From contig JAUGWO010000097.1 of assembly GCA_049724395.1 (NCBI GenBank), positions 1 through 64,000 on the forward strand: a stretch of DNA of 64,000 bases, written 5' to 3'. The translations under genes and the position numbers were made by a program. This document shows positions 45,530 to 56,772 of the stretch, one piece after another. The first letter of the stretch is position 1, and each line of letters starts with the position of its first letter. The notes beneath the pieces are model-generated. The model saw only the letters and a list, made by a program, of their open reading frames with translations, ran no database searches and was not told the DNA's origin. Source of the DNA: Spongospora subterranea f. sp. subterranea. Lineage: Eukaryota; Endomyxa: Phytomyxea; Phytomyxea; Plasmodiophorida.

Positions 45530-46080
45530 CGGAACGAATATCCACATTCGCACTCTCGTTGAGCATGATCCAAAACCCACTTCAAAGAAAAGGATTCAAT
45601 GCACAGAATGCCTTAAGTGGTATGGATCCACAAATCAGGTATAAGTTTAGAACAAACTTCTTCTGAGTAAATGCTAATTTGTCTAGAAAATTGAGAATGC
45701 AGTTGAACTACCATTTGAAAAACATTGATCGAATTGTTCTCAGCAATCGACCCATATATCATTGCAAAATGCTTGTGATGGACAAGATGCCCCAGAAGCT
45801 GGTCTTGTGCAGCAGGAGCTACTTCCTCTGTTGACCCAAGGTCACAAACAACAAGTAAAAGACTTTTTGATAAACTTCTTTGTTCGATCATTGTCTCCGC
45901 TTACGGTGGTCAATAAAGGCCCTTTGAGGAAGCTTCTGCAAAAAATTCACCCTGGATGCCAATGTCCATTCTCGACTACTATCGCGAGAAGAATCGTTGA
46001 GCTTCATGCGATACTCATTCTTGAGCTGTCAAAAATGATTTTTAGTCTCTTTTTCGGCTACTCGATAGCAATAGGTTTCT
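45530..46080 (+). mobile_element. hAT-like transposase fragment with BED finger, decayed
   Basis: A plus reading encodes EHDPKPTSKKRIQCTECLKW, a GT-AG intron (about 45637-45690), then IENAVELPFEKH, a stop in place of the expected Trp, and SNCSQQSTHISLQNA. The C..C and H..C arrangement fits a BED zinc finger. The following frame (45762-46082) encodes LPLLTQGHKQQVKDFLINFF and GPLRKLLQKIHPGCQCPF, typical of hAT proteins after the BED domain. The catalytic part is not recognisable downstream to about 46800. It is unlike the hAT at 39-41 kb. Confidence 0.6.
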
Positions 46081-46089
46081 AAAGCAACT

Positions 46090-48040
46090 AACTTGCTGTG
46101 GTAAATTAGTGTCGTATAGGTTTTCCCTGAACCCTATGGTTTGAAGGGATGTTGGCTGTGCACGATGCACTAGATTGCAATCGGTCCAGCATCGTTCCTG
46201 TACTCTAGCAATTGGTGTTAATGTTGATCTCTCCAGAACCGGGAACCGGTGTTGAAAAGAGAGTTGGGCAGGAGCTCTACGATGCTTTTTAACAATGTAG
46301 GACATTGGGCAATGTCGTCTTCAAAGGCAGTTTTTGTCAGTGGCTCAGACGCAATCGCCGTCACACCAGCTGATCCCAGAAAGTTTTCTGATCCGATGTG
46401 CTGATCACACCATACAACCTAGGGTGAATAATCCTCTCACAGGTTTTAACACTTGAAAGCTGTGAGAAAACCGAAAGTCATTTGAAAAATCAAACGAACA
46501 GGGGCGTCGTTACGTAACTTGACAAATATTAAACGGCGGCACCTTACAGCAAGACGAGCTGGAACTGCAGTCATGAGATGCTCTGTGATGAACTGTGTTG
46601 CAAACGCTTGCGAGGAGGTGCACGACCGCGTTGTGTCTGGCCCCACATCTGATTCGCATCCGGTGTGGCTTGGAGTTTCACAGTACGCCATGGAATGTGA
46701 TGGAGGAGTTGGCTAAAGATAAAGCACCACCTATCAATTGGGTCGCTCCAACCTATCGCCTGCTCCTTGAGCACACCGCCAAATGGCTACCTAGTTGACC
46801 TTGGGGATGATGATCCATTAGCTGTTGCTGCGAGACTAATTTTTGACAAGTTAAGATCATGAAAATCCAATCTGGTCCAGCTACCGTGATTCAACTTGCC
46901 AAACATCAATCTCGCAGCAATTTTTTGGGTGGATTGTTTGGAGAATGTGATCGAGAGTCAATCTGGTGGAACCGTTGATTCAATCGCACGATGTTGGGTC
47001 CATTCTGGATCGTTGAAATCAACGATCCAGTGAATGTGATGTTTCTCCGTTTAGAATCGTACCGGCCCAACACTATCCCAAACCGTCAGCAGCCATCACC
47101 CGAACCGCTGCAGCTTTATTGCCAACCACAACCGCTCTGTACCGTTCATGAAGTGTTGGGTTTAAGGGCTTTTCGAAAAAGCCCCAAAACTTGGGTCCAC
47201 GTTCGATCACCTAGACATATAATTGTATTCACAATTTCCTATACAAAAACTTTTGGTGATTAAATTCAGAGACCTTTGTGACGTCACTTTTCACATATAA
47301 ATGGATAGCAGATTTATTGGTGTGTGATGCGTTCCCGATTCCCAGGGTATAATCGGCAATAATAGCTTTCTGTGCCGCTTTACTGCAACACCCTAAAACA
47401 ACGTTCAAAAGGTTAAACCGAATCTGGGTGCTGTACAACACGTTTTCTTCTACAGCAAATATGTCTCAAAATGAGATAAATAATCCCTATCTGTATCATC
47501 CGTTTTTTGACAAGCGGTTAAACAAGGACCAACGTATTGGCTTGGACGTTTTGCAAACGATAAGCAATATTGCTGAATCTGCTTACTAGAGCATAATGGC
47601 AACAAACCCAAGCCAGGAAACTATTTTTCCTGTCCCAGTGTCGCAACCAGCATTGTACCAGCTAGCTCGAAAAATTGAAACTGATGCTCAGATTGTGAAC
47701 GTTATTGGGGACTTTACATTCCGGGTCAAAAATCCAGTTTAATAGCACTTGATTCCTCGCTTTTCGATGGCATTGAATGTACAAGGTGCGAATAGCGCCA
47801 ATTTGTTGGCTTTGGCGCTCTTCGCATCACCAAAGGCGATAATGGTCTGAGGTAGGTGTGGCGCCGATTCCATGGCCCATGAGCTCTTGACTTCTCAACA
47901 GACGGTAGTTGGTCACAGACCCACTTGCCATAAAGACAGATCAGAAAAGACAAACAAGAAGATTGGAACCACAATTTCTTTATCAGCACCATAGACTCTA
48001 AAATTGCGATCTACCCATCATATCGGGACTTCTGCCTTAA
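46090..48040. other. Stretch with only fragments and no recognised gene
   Basis: Short open frames include one at 46985-47260 (LGPFWIVEINDPVNVMFLRL) that vaguely resembles the end of an LTR-element integrase, and two small frames at 47461-47590 (MSQNEINNPYLYHPFFDK) and 47597-47743. None could be assigned with confidence. Confidence 0.3.
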
Positions 48041-48042
48041 TA

Positions 48043-50133
48043 ATGCATATCACTGAGATTGATTTCGACGTAGTTCGTCGGTGCGACGATATGACGAAAC
48101 TGAAATTGATGGCTAATCTGCTGGAGAGTGAACCATATTATCCTGATCTATTAGCCTGTGTTAGATCAAGGATGAATGAGATATCGCCTGGAGCTGCACA
48201 ACATATAGGGGATGGTGACATATCAGGTTTGGCGAGACCATCAGCAGAGGAACGGAACTCAATTGACCAATGGGCAACGGATATGACTGCTCTGGACCAA
48301 TCGTATGGGGGATAAACCCGATACATATTGCTCGCTCATTTCTCGTTATTTTTGTAGAATTAAACTGGATGACGTCGTTAGTTCATCGATAACAACTGGA
48401 ATCCGAGGGAAACCTGAAAAGGGGCAACCATCCAAAATAGATCCATTCTCCCTTCCTGTATATATTCAAGAACACACAGCAGAACATTACAAAGGGATCG
48501 GCAATGAATATTTCCGTTCAGCCGATTACAGTACAGCAATTATTCACTATTCTAAATGCATTGAACAGTCACCTCCTGGCTCAAGACTTACAGCTGTGGC
48601 GATTTTTAATAGAGCGAATTGTCATTTCCACCTCAAGCTATGGCGCAAAACCGAGAAAGACGCCACATCTGCAATAGAGATCCATCCAACGTATGTTAAA
48701 GGTGAGGTCAATTGAGACATCATCCCAGTGATGACTCATAATATTGCCAATAGCCTTATTTTTGAGAGGAAAATCTCGTCAACTTCTGCAGAAACTCGAA
48801 CTAGCGTTGGCTGATCTTGAATATGCTCATGAACTTGATCCAGAGAACGTGTCCATTGAGCAGAAGTTGACTGAGCTTAGAACTCTAACGCAGCCTGTAA
48901 TCGACAGCAGAAGTCCAATATCAAGGCAGAAAATGTATACGGAAGAAGTTCCCCCAAAGAAGCGATATAATAGACTGACGATTATTGAGGAGGAAGTGGA
49001 GGGGGATGAAGAGGACTCTGACAATCATGTTGGCAATGATCATGAGACATTAGACGCAAGATCGAATATAACAATCGATCAGTTCATTGACCATATTGAA
49101 GAGTTGAAATCAGACGGAACGTTGGCGTTTTCGAAAGGAAATTTTGACGAAGCGGTTATGAAGTATTCTGATGCCATCAAGATCTGCGAGACTAAATTAA
49201 ACTCGGATAAGGATACTGGCAATATCAACAAGTTGTGGTCTTCATTATTAGCCAATAGGGGACTCGTGTTCGCTAATCAATCTCTTCCGGACCTAGCTGA
49301 ACGTGATTATTCGCGAGTATTGTCTTCTCGAAAATCATCAGATTCGGACGAATATCAAATCAGTGATAGCCTTGTGGCGAAACTGTTGATGAGACGAGGA
49401 CTTATATATGAGTCGCTGGACAAACTAGTAAGAGATCGTGAACTATACACCTGCAAGAAAATTGACGCGATCTGTAGGATTTGGCAATTGGCGATTTCCG
49501 TCAGGTTCGCTCTCTATATCCCGATGCACGACAGCATTTAAATAGGCTAATTAAGGCTCGTGGGAAAACTCATATTTTTGATATTGATTGCTGTACAAGT
49601 CTTCTCCCCCACGAGAAGGCATACCCACCATCGAAATTGGCCAAAAATGATATTGCCATTCCACGACAGCCAGTTTCCGTATATGATTTCCAGAATGCAG
49701 TTTTGGCTTTGAAGGGAGCAGCCAGCAATAGTCTCTATTGCTGGATTAGGCAGATTAGCATTCCTAAACTATGCACTTTCTTGCGAGAGGCTTTTTTCGA
49801 GGGAGCAATGTTGGAAGAAATCATTGAGGCGTTTGCCCAGTATTATGTTAAGGTAGTGCAACATTTGTTTTGTCAAACAGCAATGTTGCTAAGTATGATT
49901 GTTAGGAGCATCCTGGTGATTGTCTTACATTAATGAAGGCGCTCGCTTCGTCATCTCGACTCTCACTATCGCTCATGTTTTTAGATCAGGCAGGAAAACA
50001 GGGTAATTTTGTTCGTTGTAATAGACATCCATGACTTATGGCTATATGTTTATTAGGAATCCTTGATATTTTCGCGTATCTCGAACGTGACTATCCTGAA
50101 TCTTTGAGCATTAAAGGAATATTTACTAAATAA
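48043..50133 (+). CDS. SPAG1: SPAG1, axonemal dynein assembly factor with TPRs
   Basis: SPAG1 is an HSP90 co-chaperone that pre-assembles dynein arms in the cytoplasm and is needed for motile cilia. The N-terminal part has RRCDDMTKLKLMANLLESEP and a YYPDLLACVRSRM block as in SPAG1. TPR set 1 has YKGIGNEYFRSADYSTAIIH and AIFNRANCHFHLKLW. TPR set 2 has SDGTLAFSKGNFDEAVMKYS and SLLANRGLVFANQSLPDLAE. The C-terminal RPAP3_C domain has SVYDFQNAVLALKGAASNSL and PKLCTFLREAFFEGAMLEEI, ending GIFTK. Introns near 48302, 48700, 49428, 49852 and 50001 are GT-AG with closing phases. The GTP-binding insert of human SPAG1 is not seen. Length is about 590 residues. Confidence 0.88.
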
Positions 50134-50335
50134 GCGGGTCAATTGTTTTTTGGTACTTCTGCAGTCATTCGTCATGGAAAAATGCAATTTCTTCCACAAT
50201 TAATGACGCATCTTCTTGCTTTTCTGAATCATTGATGAAGTCAAGTCCATTTCGCTAGGGCGTCTAAGCAGCCTATACGGAAGGTTATTAAAGTCACTTT
50301 GAGAGATGTTTCAGAATCATTCGAATGGCTGTCAA

Positions 50336-51417
50336 TTACTCTGCTAATTCCCGTTGTTTGTTTGTGATATGGATTTCCAATGCGTGCATTTCTTGCTGTA
50401 TCCGTTCATCCTCACACTTCATCCTGAAATGAAATTTCGTTATGGGGATCATATACACAACTGATTTGCCCTACTGTCTTGTTGCATGACAATAAAATTC
50501 ATCTAGAGCGACGGGATCGTCTCCCTCTGGAGGAGTGCTAACAATGGTCGACATCCCTGTTTCCAATAGCCATTTTTGGCAGCGTGAATGCATTTCTGAA
50601 GCCAACCTTTAAAAAACATCCCTTAAACCATACCAAATTACAAGCCTTGAAGCTCTTGTTCTCTTATCGAAGCAACCGCTGAAAGTCCCTCTAATTCGCT
50701 CCTAGTTTTGACTATTTGTGAATTACCGGCAGCTATTGACGCATTTGCAGCAGACAGTCGGCGCCTCAGCCCAGATGCGGTCTGTTTCAAATCGCGGCAC
50801 TAATGAACTAAAAGGTTACTGGGAACCTAGTAGGTCTTCAAATGATCACAACCTGATCCAAAACATGCCTGGTTAATTCGTTATCTCGAGTCAGGTAATC
50901 CATGGTTTGGTTGTGGTCATGAACTTTCTGAACACTTTTGTAGTAGTCAAAAAGTGAACTCTCAGATACAAAATTGACGCGTTACCAAATCTCAACCAGT
51001 GACGAATAATTTGCCTCTACGGTTTGTTTCTTCAGTTTGACCAGTTCCATTAACTCTACTTGATTTGGCTTTTCACGATTATGTTTTTTTCTTTGAGTTT
51101 TGCCAGAAGTCTTACGTTGGAAGCAATTCTTTCTCCTGTATGCGATTTCCTCTATAATGACTTGGCGCTTTGCTTCTTCTCTATAAAGCTCTTTGATCCG
51201 TTTTCGAACATCGTCCAGGAATCCCTTGACGGAATTAGTTCATCGCATGCAATGCTGCAACCAATTCAACCTGTTGCTGCAATAAATCAAAATCCGCCTT
51301 TTTCTTTTGGCTCACTAAATCGAGCTTGAACGCATTCTCCGATTCTTGTGCGGCTTTCAAATCTTTGAGCTCTACGAGCATACGCGCCAACAAATCAGTT
51401 CCAGTAGGGTTAACCAT
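50336..51417 (-). CDS. Coiled-coil protein, several exons
   Basis: On minus from ATG 51417 the first exon encodes MVNPTGTDLLARMLVELKDL and a helical run ending VELVAALHAMN. Further exons give LEEIAYRRKNCFQRKTSGKT, DHNQTMDYLTRDNELTRHVL, ANASIAAGNSQIVKTRSELE and EDERIQQEMHALEIHITNKQ, with a stop at 50336. Long amphipathic helices without Pro imply a coiled coil along most of the protein. Its 3' end lies 200 bp from the SPAG1 stop. With SPAG1 next door a ciliary role is possible, but the sequence does not show it. I do not recognise the family. Confidence 0.55.
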
Positions 51418-51442
51418 TATCAATCGTTTGACAGATTATAAA

Positions 51443-53130
51443 GCGATTACCGATATGGGTTTCGCATCACTTTGAAATGAGGGGTACTGGTAACACTATA
51501 GTCATGCACATGACCCACTGACATCGTCGTGTCATGTTCACGCTCACTACATGGCGAGTCACGATTGCGATTACCGATATGGGTTTCGCATCACTGTGAA
51601 ATGAGGGGTACTGGTAACACTATAGTCATGCACATGACCCACTGACATCGTCGTGTCATGTTCACGCTCACTACATGGCGTGAGTCACGATTGCGAGTAC
51701 CGATATGGGTTTCGCATCACTGTGAAATGAGGGGTACTGGTAACACTATAGTCATGCACATGACCCACTGACATCGTCGTGTCATGTTCACGCTCACTAC
51801 ATGGCGAGTCACGATTGCGATTACCGATATGGGTTTCGCATCACTGTGAAATGAGGGGTACTGGTAACACTATAGTCATGCACATGACCCACTGACATCG
51901 TCGTGTCATGTTCACGCTCACTACATGGCGAGTCACGATTGCGAGTACCGATATGGGTTTCGCATCACTGTGAAATGAGGGGTACTGGTAACACTATAGT
52001 CATGCACATGACCCACTGACATCGTCGTGTCATGTTCACGCTCACTACATGGCGAGTCACGATTGCGATTACCGATATGGGTTTCGCATCACTGTGAAAT
52101 GAGGGGTACTGGTAACACTATAGTCATGCACATGACCCACTGACATCGTCGTGTCATGTTCACGCTCACTACATGGCGAGTCACGATTGCGAGTACCGAT
52201 ATGGGTTTCGCATCACTGTGAAATGAGGGGGGGTACTGGTAACACTATAGTCATGCACATGACCCACTGACATCGTCGTGTCATGTTCACGCTCACTACA
52301 TGGCGAGTCACGATTGCGAGTACCGATATGGGTTTCGCATCACTGTGAAATGAGGGGTACTGGTAACACTATAGTCATGCACATGACCCACTGACATCGT
52401 CGTGTCATGTTCACGCTCACTACATGGCGAGTCACGATTGCGAGTACCGATATGGGTTTCGCATCACTGTGAAATGAGGGGTACTGGTAACACTATAGTC
52501 ATGCACATGACCCACTGACATCGTCGTGTCATGTTCACGCTCACTACATGGCGAGTCACGATTGCGATTACCGATATGGGTTTCGCATCACTGTTGAGGG
52601 GTACTGGTAACACTATAGCGGAAATGTTTATGTGACCACAGTGGTGAATCTTTACCGATATCAACTACCATTTGGGTGTGTGATCGATCGAATACGATTG
52701 CTCCATATTGTAATTGAATTGAGAGAAATTATAACACCGAGATTGAGTTGGAATCGCTGTCAATTTGAGACATGGGTTTCGCATCACTGTGAAATGAGGG
52801 GTACTGGTAACACTATAGTCATGCACATGGACATCGTCGTGAGGCTCATACATGGCGAGTCACGATTGCGATTACCGATATGGGTTTCGCATCACTGTGA
52901 AATGAGGGGTACTGGTAACACTATAGTCATGCACATGACCCACTGACATCGTCGTGTCATGTTCCGCTCACTACATGGCGTCCGTTTACCGTAACACTAG
53001 GACCCACTGACATCGTTCGCTCACTACATGGCTTCACTGTGTGAGGGGTACTCGTCTGCACTGTACATGGCGAGTCACGATTGCGAGTACCGATATGGGT
53101 TTCGCATCTACTGGTAACACTATAGTCATG
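51443..53130. repeat. Minisatellite, 123-126-bp unit, about nine regular copies plus scrambled ones
   Basis: Each unit runs from accgatatgggtttcgcatc through gaaatgaggggtactggtaa and catgacccactgacatcgtc to tacatggcgagtcacgattg. Starts near 51449, 51573 and 51699 give a period of 124-126 bp. Unit junctions alternate between gcgattacc and gcgagtacc, hinting at a two-unit higher-order repeat. The array is interrupted at about 52617-52770 by unrelated sequence and then continues with deleted or shuffled copies to 53130. It is non-coding. Confidence 0.95.
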
Positions 53131-53358
53131 TAAACGACATCTATTGTACCTCATTCAACGATTCGCGTTGAAATCTGTAGCCGAACGCAATCTGCTCACA
53201 AGTATTCGATATCGATAGCAACATGCCTCATGGTAACTGTGCACGATACTGCTCATGAAATAGGTCTAGTATTTGAAATTTTTTTATGTATAAACAATTT
53301 CTGACATTTTTTTTAATCACAATCATAGATGCACACATAGCTCATAATGGAGGCAGAT

Positions 53359-54327
53359 TTAAAAGATTCCTGCAGATCCAACTGATCCTAATGATCCATA
53401 ATCGTTATCAATATTGCTGTGTAACCCCATTGTCGCTGAGCCGGAGTCACTGCCGAAACTCGAGGAACCGATTCCACCGCTTCCCCACGTTGCAGATCCG
53501 CCTCCTTGGCTTCCAAAGCTGGCGGATCCCATTCCTGAGCCAAAACTAGCTGAACCTGCAATTACCAATGTTGGTCAATTGGTTAATAACAAAGGCCATG
53601 ACACATATTTACCGGTCGTTTTCTTGTATACCACAGGTTTCGCAGCTTTCGATGCCGCTTTACTTGCTTTCGATGCTGTATTACGCTTGGCTGCATGCTT
53701 CTTTTTGGATGCGGCGGATTTAACATTGGCCGAATTGGCTGCGTTTTTAAAAGCTGCTTTGTTGGCCATCTTGTTTGCCAGGTTGTACTTGCTGGCTTGA
53801 GATTTTGCAGCAGCTTTGTTCGCGACATCCTTGGCAGCGGTTTGTTTCTTAGCGGCGGCCTTGGACGCGGATTTAGCTACAGCAGCATTGGTGTCGTGAT
53901 GCTGAGTTATGTCGCTTGCCTTCTTCGAGTATATGTTGAGCTTCTTCGCGCGGTTAAACTTATGGGTGCGTTTCTTGGCTGCAGATGCGTTTTTGACTTT
54001 TGTTTTCGCTTGATTGGATGATGCCGCCTTAGCATGATTATTCTTCATGGCTGACTTGTTGGCCAGTGCTTTGTTCAGCTTCTTATGTTTAGCCTTTTCA
54101 GCTTGAGCTGCTTTGTTCATCTTTTTGGCTGCCGCATTCTTAGTTGCAGCAGAGTTTGATTTGTCCACGAATGCGTTACTCATTGCTGATTGTTTTTTAG
54201 CGACATTTGATCCATGGGAACCATATGTATCAACAGATCCAATTCCAACACCAGACAGACTGCCGTAGTCGGCACTGATAGAAATGGCGAGGAGCACGAC
54301 CGCCAACGAGAAAACTGCCACCTTCAT
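53359..54327 (-). CDS. Secreted Lys/Ala-rich protein with Gly/Ser tail
   Basis: From ATG 54325-54327 the product starts with a clear signal peptide (MKVAVFSLAVVLLAISISA) and a short Gly/Ser region. A long, highly basic Lys/Ala/Asn-rich helical body follows, and it contains NRAKKLNIYSKKASDITQ. After a 50-nt GT-AG intron (about 53570-53620), the last exon encodes a Gly/Ser tail with SASFGSGMGSASFGSQGGG and ends SVGSAGIF at 53359. Composition is like structural matrix or silk-type proteins, or a secreted histone-H1-like polycation. A relative lies at 56773-57602. I do not know the family. Secretion is well supported. The function is unknown. Confidence 0.8.
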
Positions 54328-54429
54328 GTTTTGAATGTTGTAAGCTAAAGTTGATCTGTTCAAGTTCAGAACAATTTGCACAATGAACGGAATCGTAAAT
54401 CATGGTCGGTGAAAGTACGATTCCGGTCG

Positions 54430-54935
54430 GTCTCCGGTCGGTCTGCAATTCGGGGCGGCGGCCGGTCGATCAGCAACTTGAAGGCGGCGGCCGGTCGGTC
54501 AGCAACTTGGAGGCGGCGGCCGGTCGGTCAGCAACTTGAAGGCGGCGGCCTGTCGGTCAGCAGCTTGAAGGCGGCGGCCGGTCGGTCAGCAACTTGAAGG
54601 CGGCGGCCGGTCGGTCAGCAACTTGAAGGCGGCGGCCGGTCGGTCAGCAACTTGGGGCGGCGGCCGGTCGATCAGCAACTTGGAGGCGGCGGCCGGTCGG
54701 TCAGCAACTTGATGGCGGCGGCCTATCGGTCAGCAACTTGAAGGCGGCGGCCTGTCGGTCAGCAACTTGAAGGCGGCGGCCGGTCGGTCAGCAACTTGGG
54801 GCGGCGGCCGGTCGATCAGCACTTTGGGCGGCGGCCGGTCGATCAAAATTTTGGGCGGCCGGTCGACCAGCAATTCGGCGGCGGCGCTTGGTCAGCATTT
54901 CGGTGCCGGCCGGTCGAACTACAAATGGTTCATCG
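54430..54935. repeat. GC-rich minisatellite, 29-bp unit, about sixteen copies
   Basis: The unit is ggcggcggccggtcggtcag followed by caacttgaa. Variants include gatcag for ggtcag and a shortened cttggggcgg junction. It begins about 100 bp upstream of the start of the secreted Lys/Ala-rich gene on the minus strand, so it occupies that gene's promoter side. CG content is far above the surroundings. Confidence 0.95.
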
Positions 54936-55058
54936 AACGACCGAGAGCCATAGGTTTCGCGACTCCTGGAACTGCCTTCAATGCAAAATTGTCATGATCC
55001 GGAACATGAATTCGATAGTCTAAAAAACATCTGTTATGACTAAACATGTGATCCTATT

Positions 55059-56262
55059 TTATAATTTCGACATTTCATGGCAACATTGCAGTGACAATGT
55101 CTCATATCGTCTGAGCTTGGCTGAGAAGGGTCGAACAATGGGTCCGGCTGGGTTGATATCATGATCAGATCCCCATGGTGATGGCGATAACGATGGCCAC
55201 GGTTTGTTACTCCCTGTATAGCTATACATGGACCTGGTGTGGAATGGCGGCGTATGAGGCGGGGCGTATGTGGGCGGATCAGATGGCGCTACTGTGATCC
55301 CATCCCTCTGCCCATCCCTGATCACCATCTCGCCCATGATTCCATCCTCCCCGTTATCCAATCGCGCCTCATACCTCCTTGGCACCCTATAGATCTCACT
55401 CTTGGTAATATTCCTTGGCACCATAAACCCATCATGGACAATCGAGGACCTGATCATCTTCCTAAACGGCCTCATCCTGGCCGCCAACTCCTCATTCCTT
55501 CCTTGCCATTCCTTACTAGTTCCAATAGGATTATGCACTATTAGATTGTGTGTTGATCTCTGACAAGGATGTAGCTGCCGTTCCACAATCTTCTTTGGGC
55601 ATTGAATTCTGTTGGATTGGACAGGATCATATGATTTTGGCGAGGTTGGCGAGGTTTCCTCGATCGGTTCGGGTTCATCGGGCACAATTGGGTCATGAAA
55701 TCCAATAATTAGATCCCTGAATCCATCTTTGTTCCCTCTCTCACTGTTCACCAACAGCTGTTGACGACGCCCTGTCACCTCAATTCCCTTATCCATCAGA
55801 ATCCTCCCAGCTCTTACTGCCGTGATCCTCCCGCCCTTCATGAAGGTCCTTGAACACGTCGTGCAATTGGTTAGTCGATGATCGGCCAGTATTCCCTCGC
55901 CCTTTACTGTTCTCGGATCCTGCGAATATCGCCGGTTTCCGTTCGTACGCGGGATAGGGTTTGAAGGAATACGGCGGCGCGCTCTGTTGACACAATCGAT
56001 CACTATCGGGAACGGTGAGCGAATAGAGCAGATTCGATAGAGTTAATGGTGGCTTGATAAGGGCGCATCGATACGCTTGAGTTATATCAAGTCCAATTTT
56101 TGATAAATGATCGGTGAGTTCATAGGTCGTCATCGTTCCAGTATCGAATCGCCGAAACAACGCCACAATTTCATCACGATGATTGTGGACATTGAATTTT
56201 AACTGGGCAACGCTAAGGAAACATATATTTTCGTAGTGATGAATGGGTTTCGCCAACGCCAT
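55059..56262 (-). CDS. Hypothetical protein with a possible degenerate EF-hand start
   Basis: Two overlapping minus frames seem to make one protein. The first (from ATG 56262) encodes MALAKPIHHYENICFLSV, then EIVALFRRFDTGTMTTYELT and LTLSNLLYSLTVPDSDR. The helix-FDTG-helix pattern recalls an EF-hand without its calcium ligands. The second (to 55059) encodes GILADHRLTNCTTCSRTFMK, with a C-x2-C pair, and a Pro-rich C-terminal region. The change of frame falls in 55790-56003, where both are open, so a short intron or an indel is needed. It lies between the two secreted Lys/Ala-rich genes. I do not recognise the family. Confidence 0.5.
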
Positions 56263-56772
56263 ACGGCAATCTATGGGAATTCCAGATTATGACGAAGGCG
56301 GCGGATTCGGGACCTGGATCATTTTGGTACTGTCGTAGGGAAACAGTTATACGTTTTCCCGTCTATATTTGAACATTCAGACTTTCCTTGTGATATCGCG
56401 CCAGGAAACAATCTAAGAGTATTTACCGGTCCATAGCAAAAAATAAACCGTTTCATTGGATATGGGCGAGATGGCGCTGTCAACGCGCCAACTGGACTCG
56501 GACGATGGGTAATCCCAACAATTAATGGTGGCGGGGTGATTGATATCGCATCCCTCGGTACTGAACAACATAGTGCAGGCTGTAAGTTATGGCTGAGAGA
56601 TCATCACGATCGGAATCGGATTAGATGATACTTATGGTGATTAGCGGGATTCGGTAGATCGGAACGACACATATGGGCAAGAAGACCCCGGAACGGTTCC
56701 CATAGCGGAACTCGGGCCGGATTATATTTCATTTGGCAATCGTCTGAACATCATCATCACGTTTAATCGACC
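56263..56772. other. Intergenic region between divergent genes
   Basis: No gene. This 510-bp stretch separates the divergent starts at 56262 (minus) and 56773 (plus) and should hold both promoters. I see no clear TATA box or known element. Confidence 0.4.

Noticed and set aside
46985-47260. Frame with LGPFWIVEINDPVNVMFLRL resembling the end of an LTR-element integrase
   Set aside because: The similarity is short and generic, with no neighbouring pol landmarks, so I did not call an element.
53583-54021. Overlapping plus and minus ORFs inside the 53.4-54.3 kb gene
   Set aside because: They are alternative frames of the same Lys/Ala-rich sequence and lack start context or homology.
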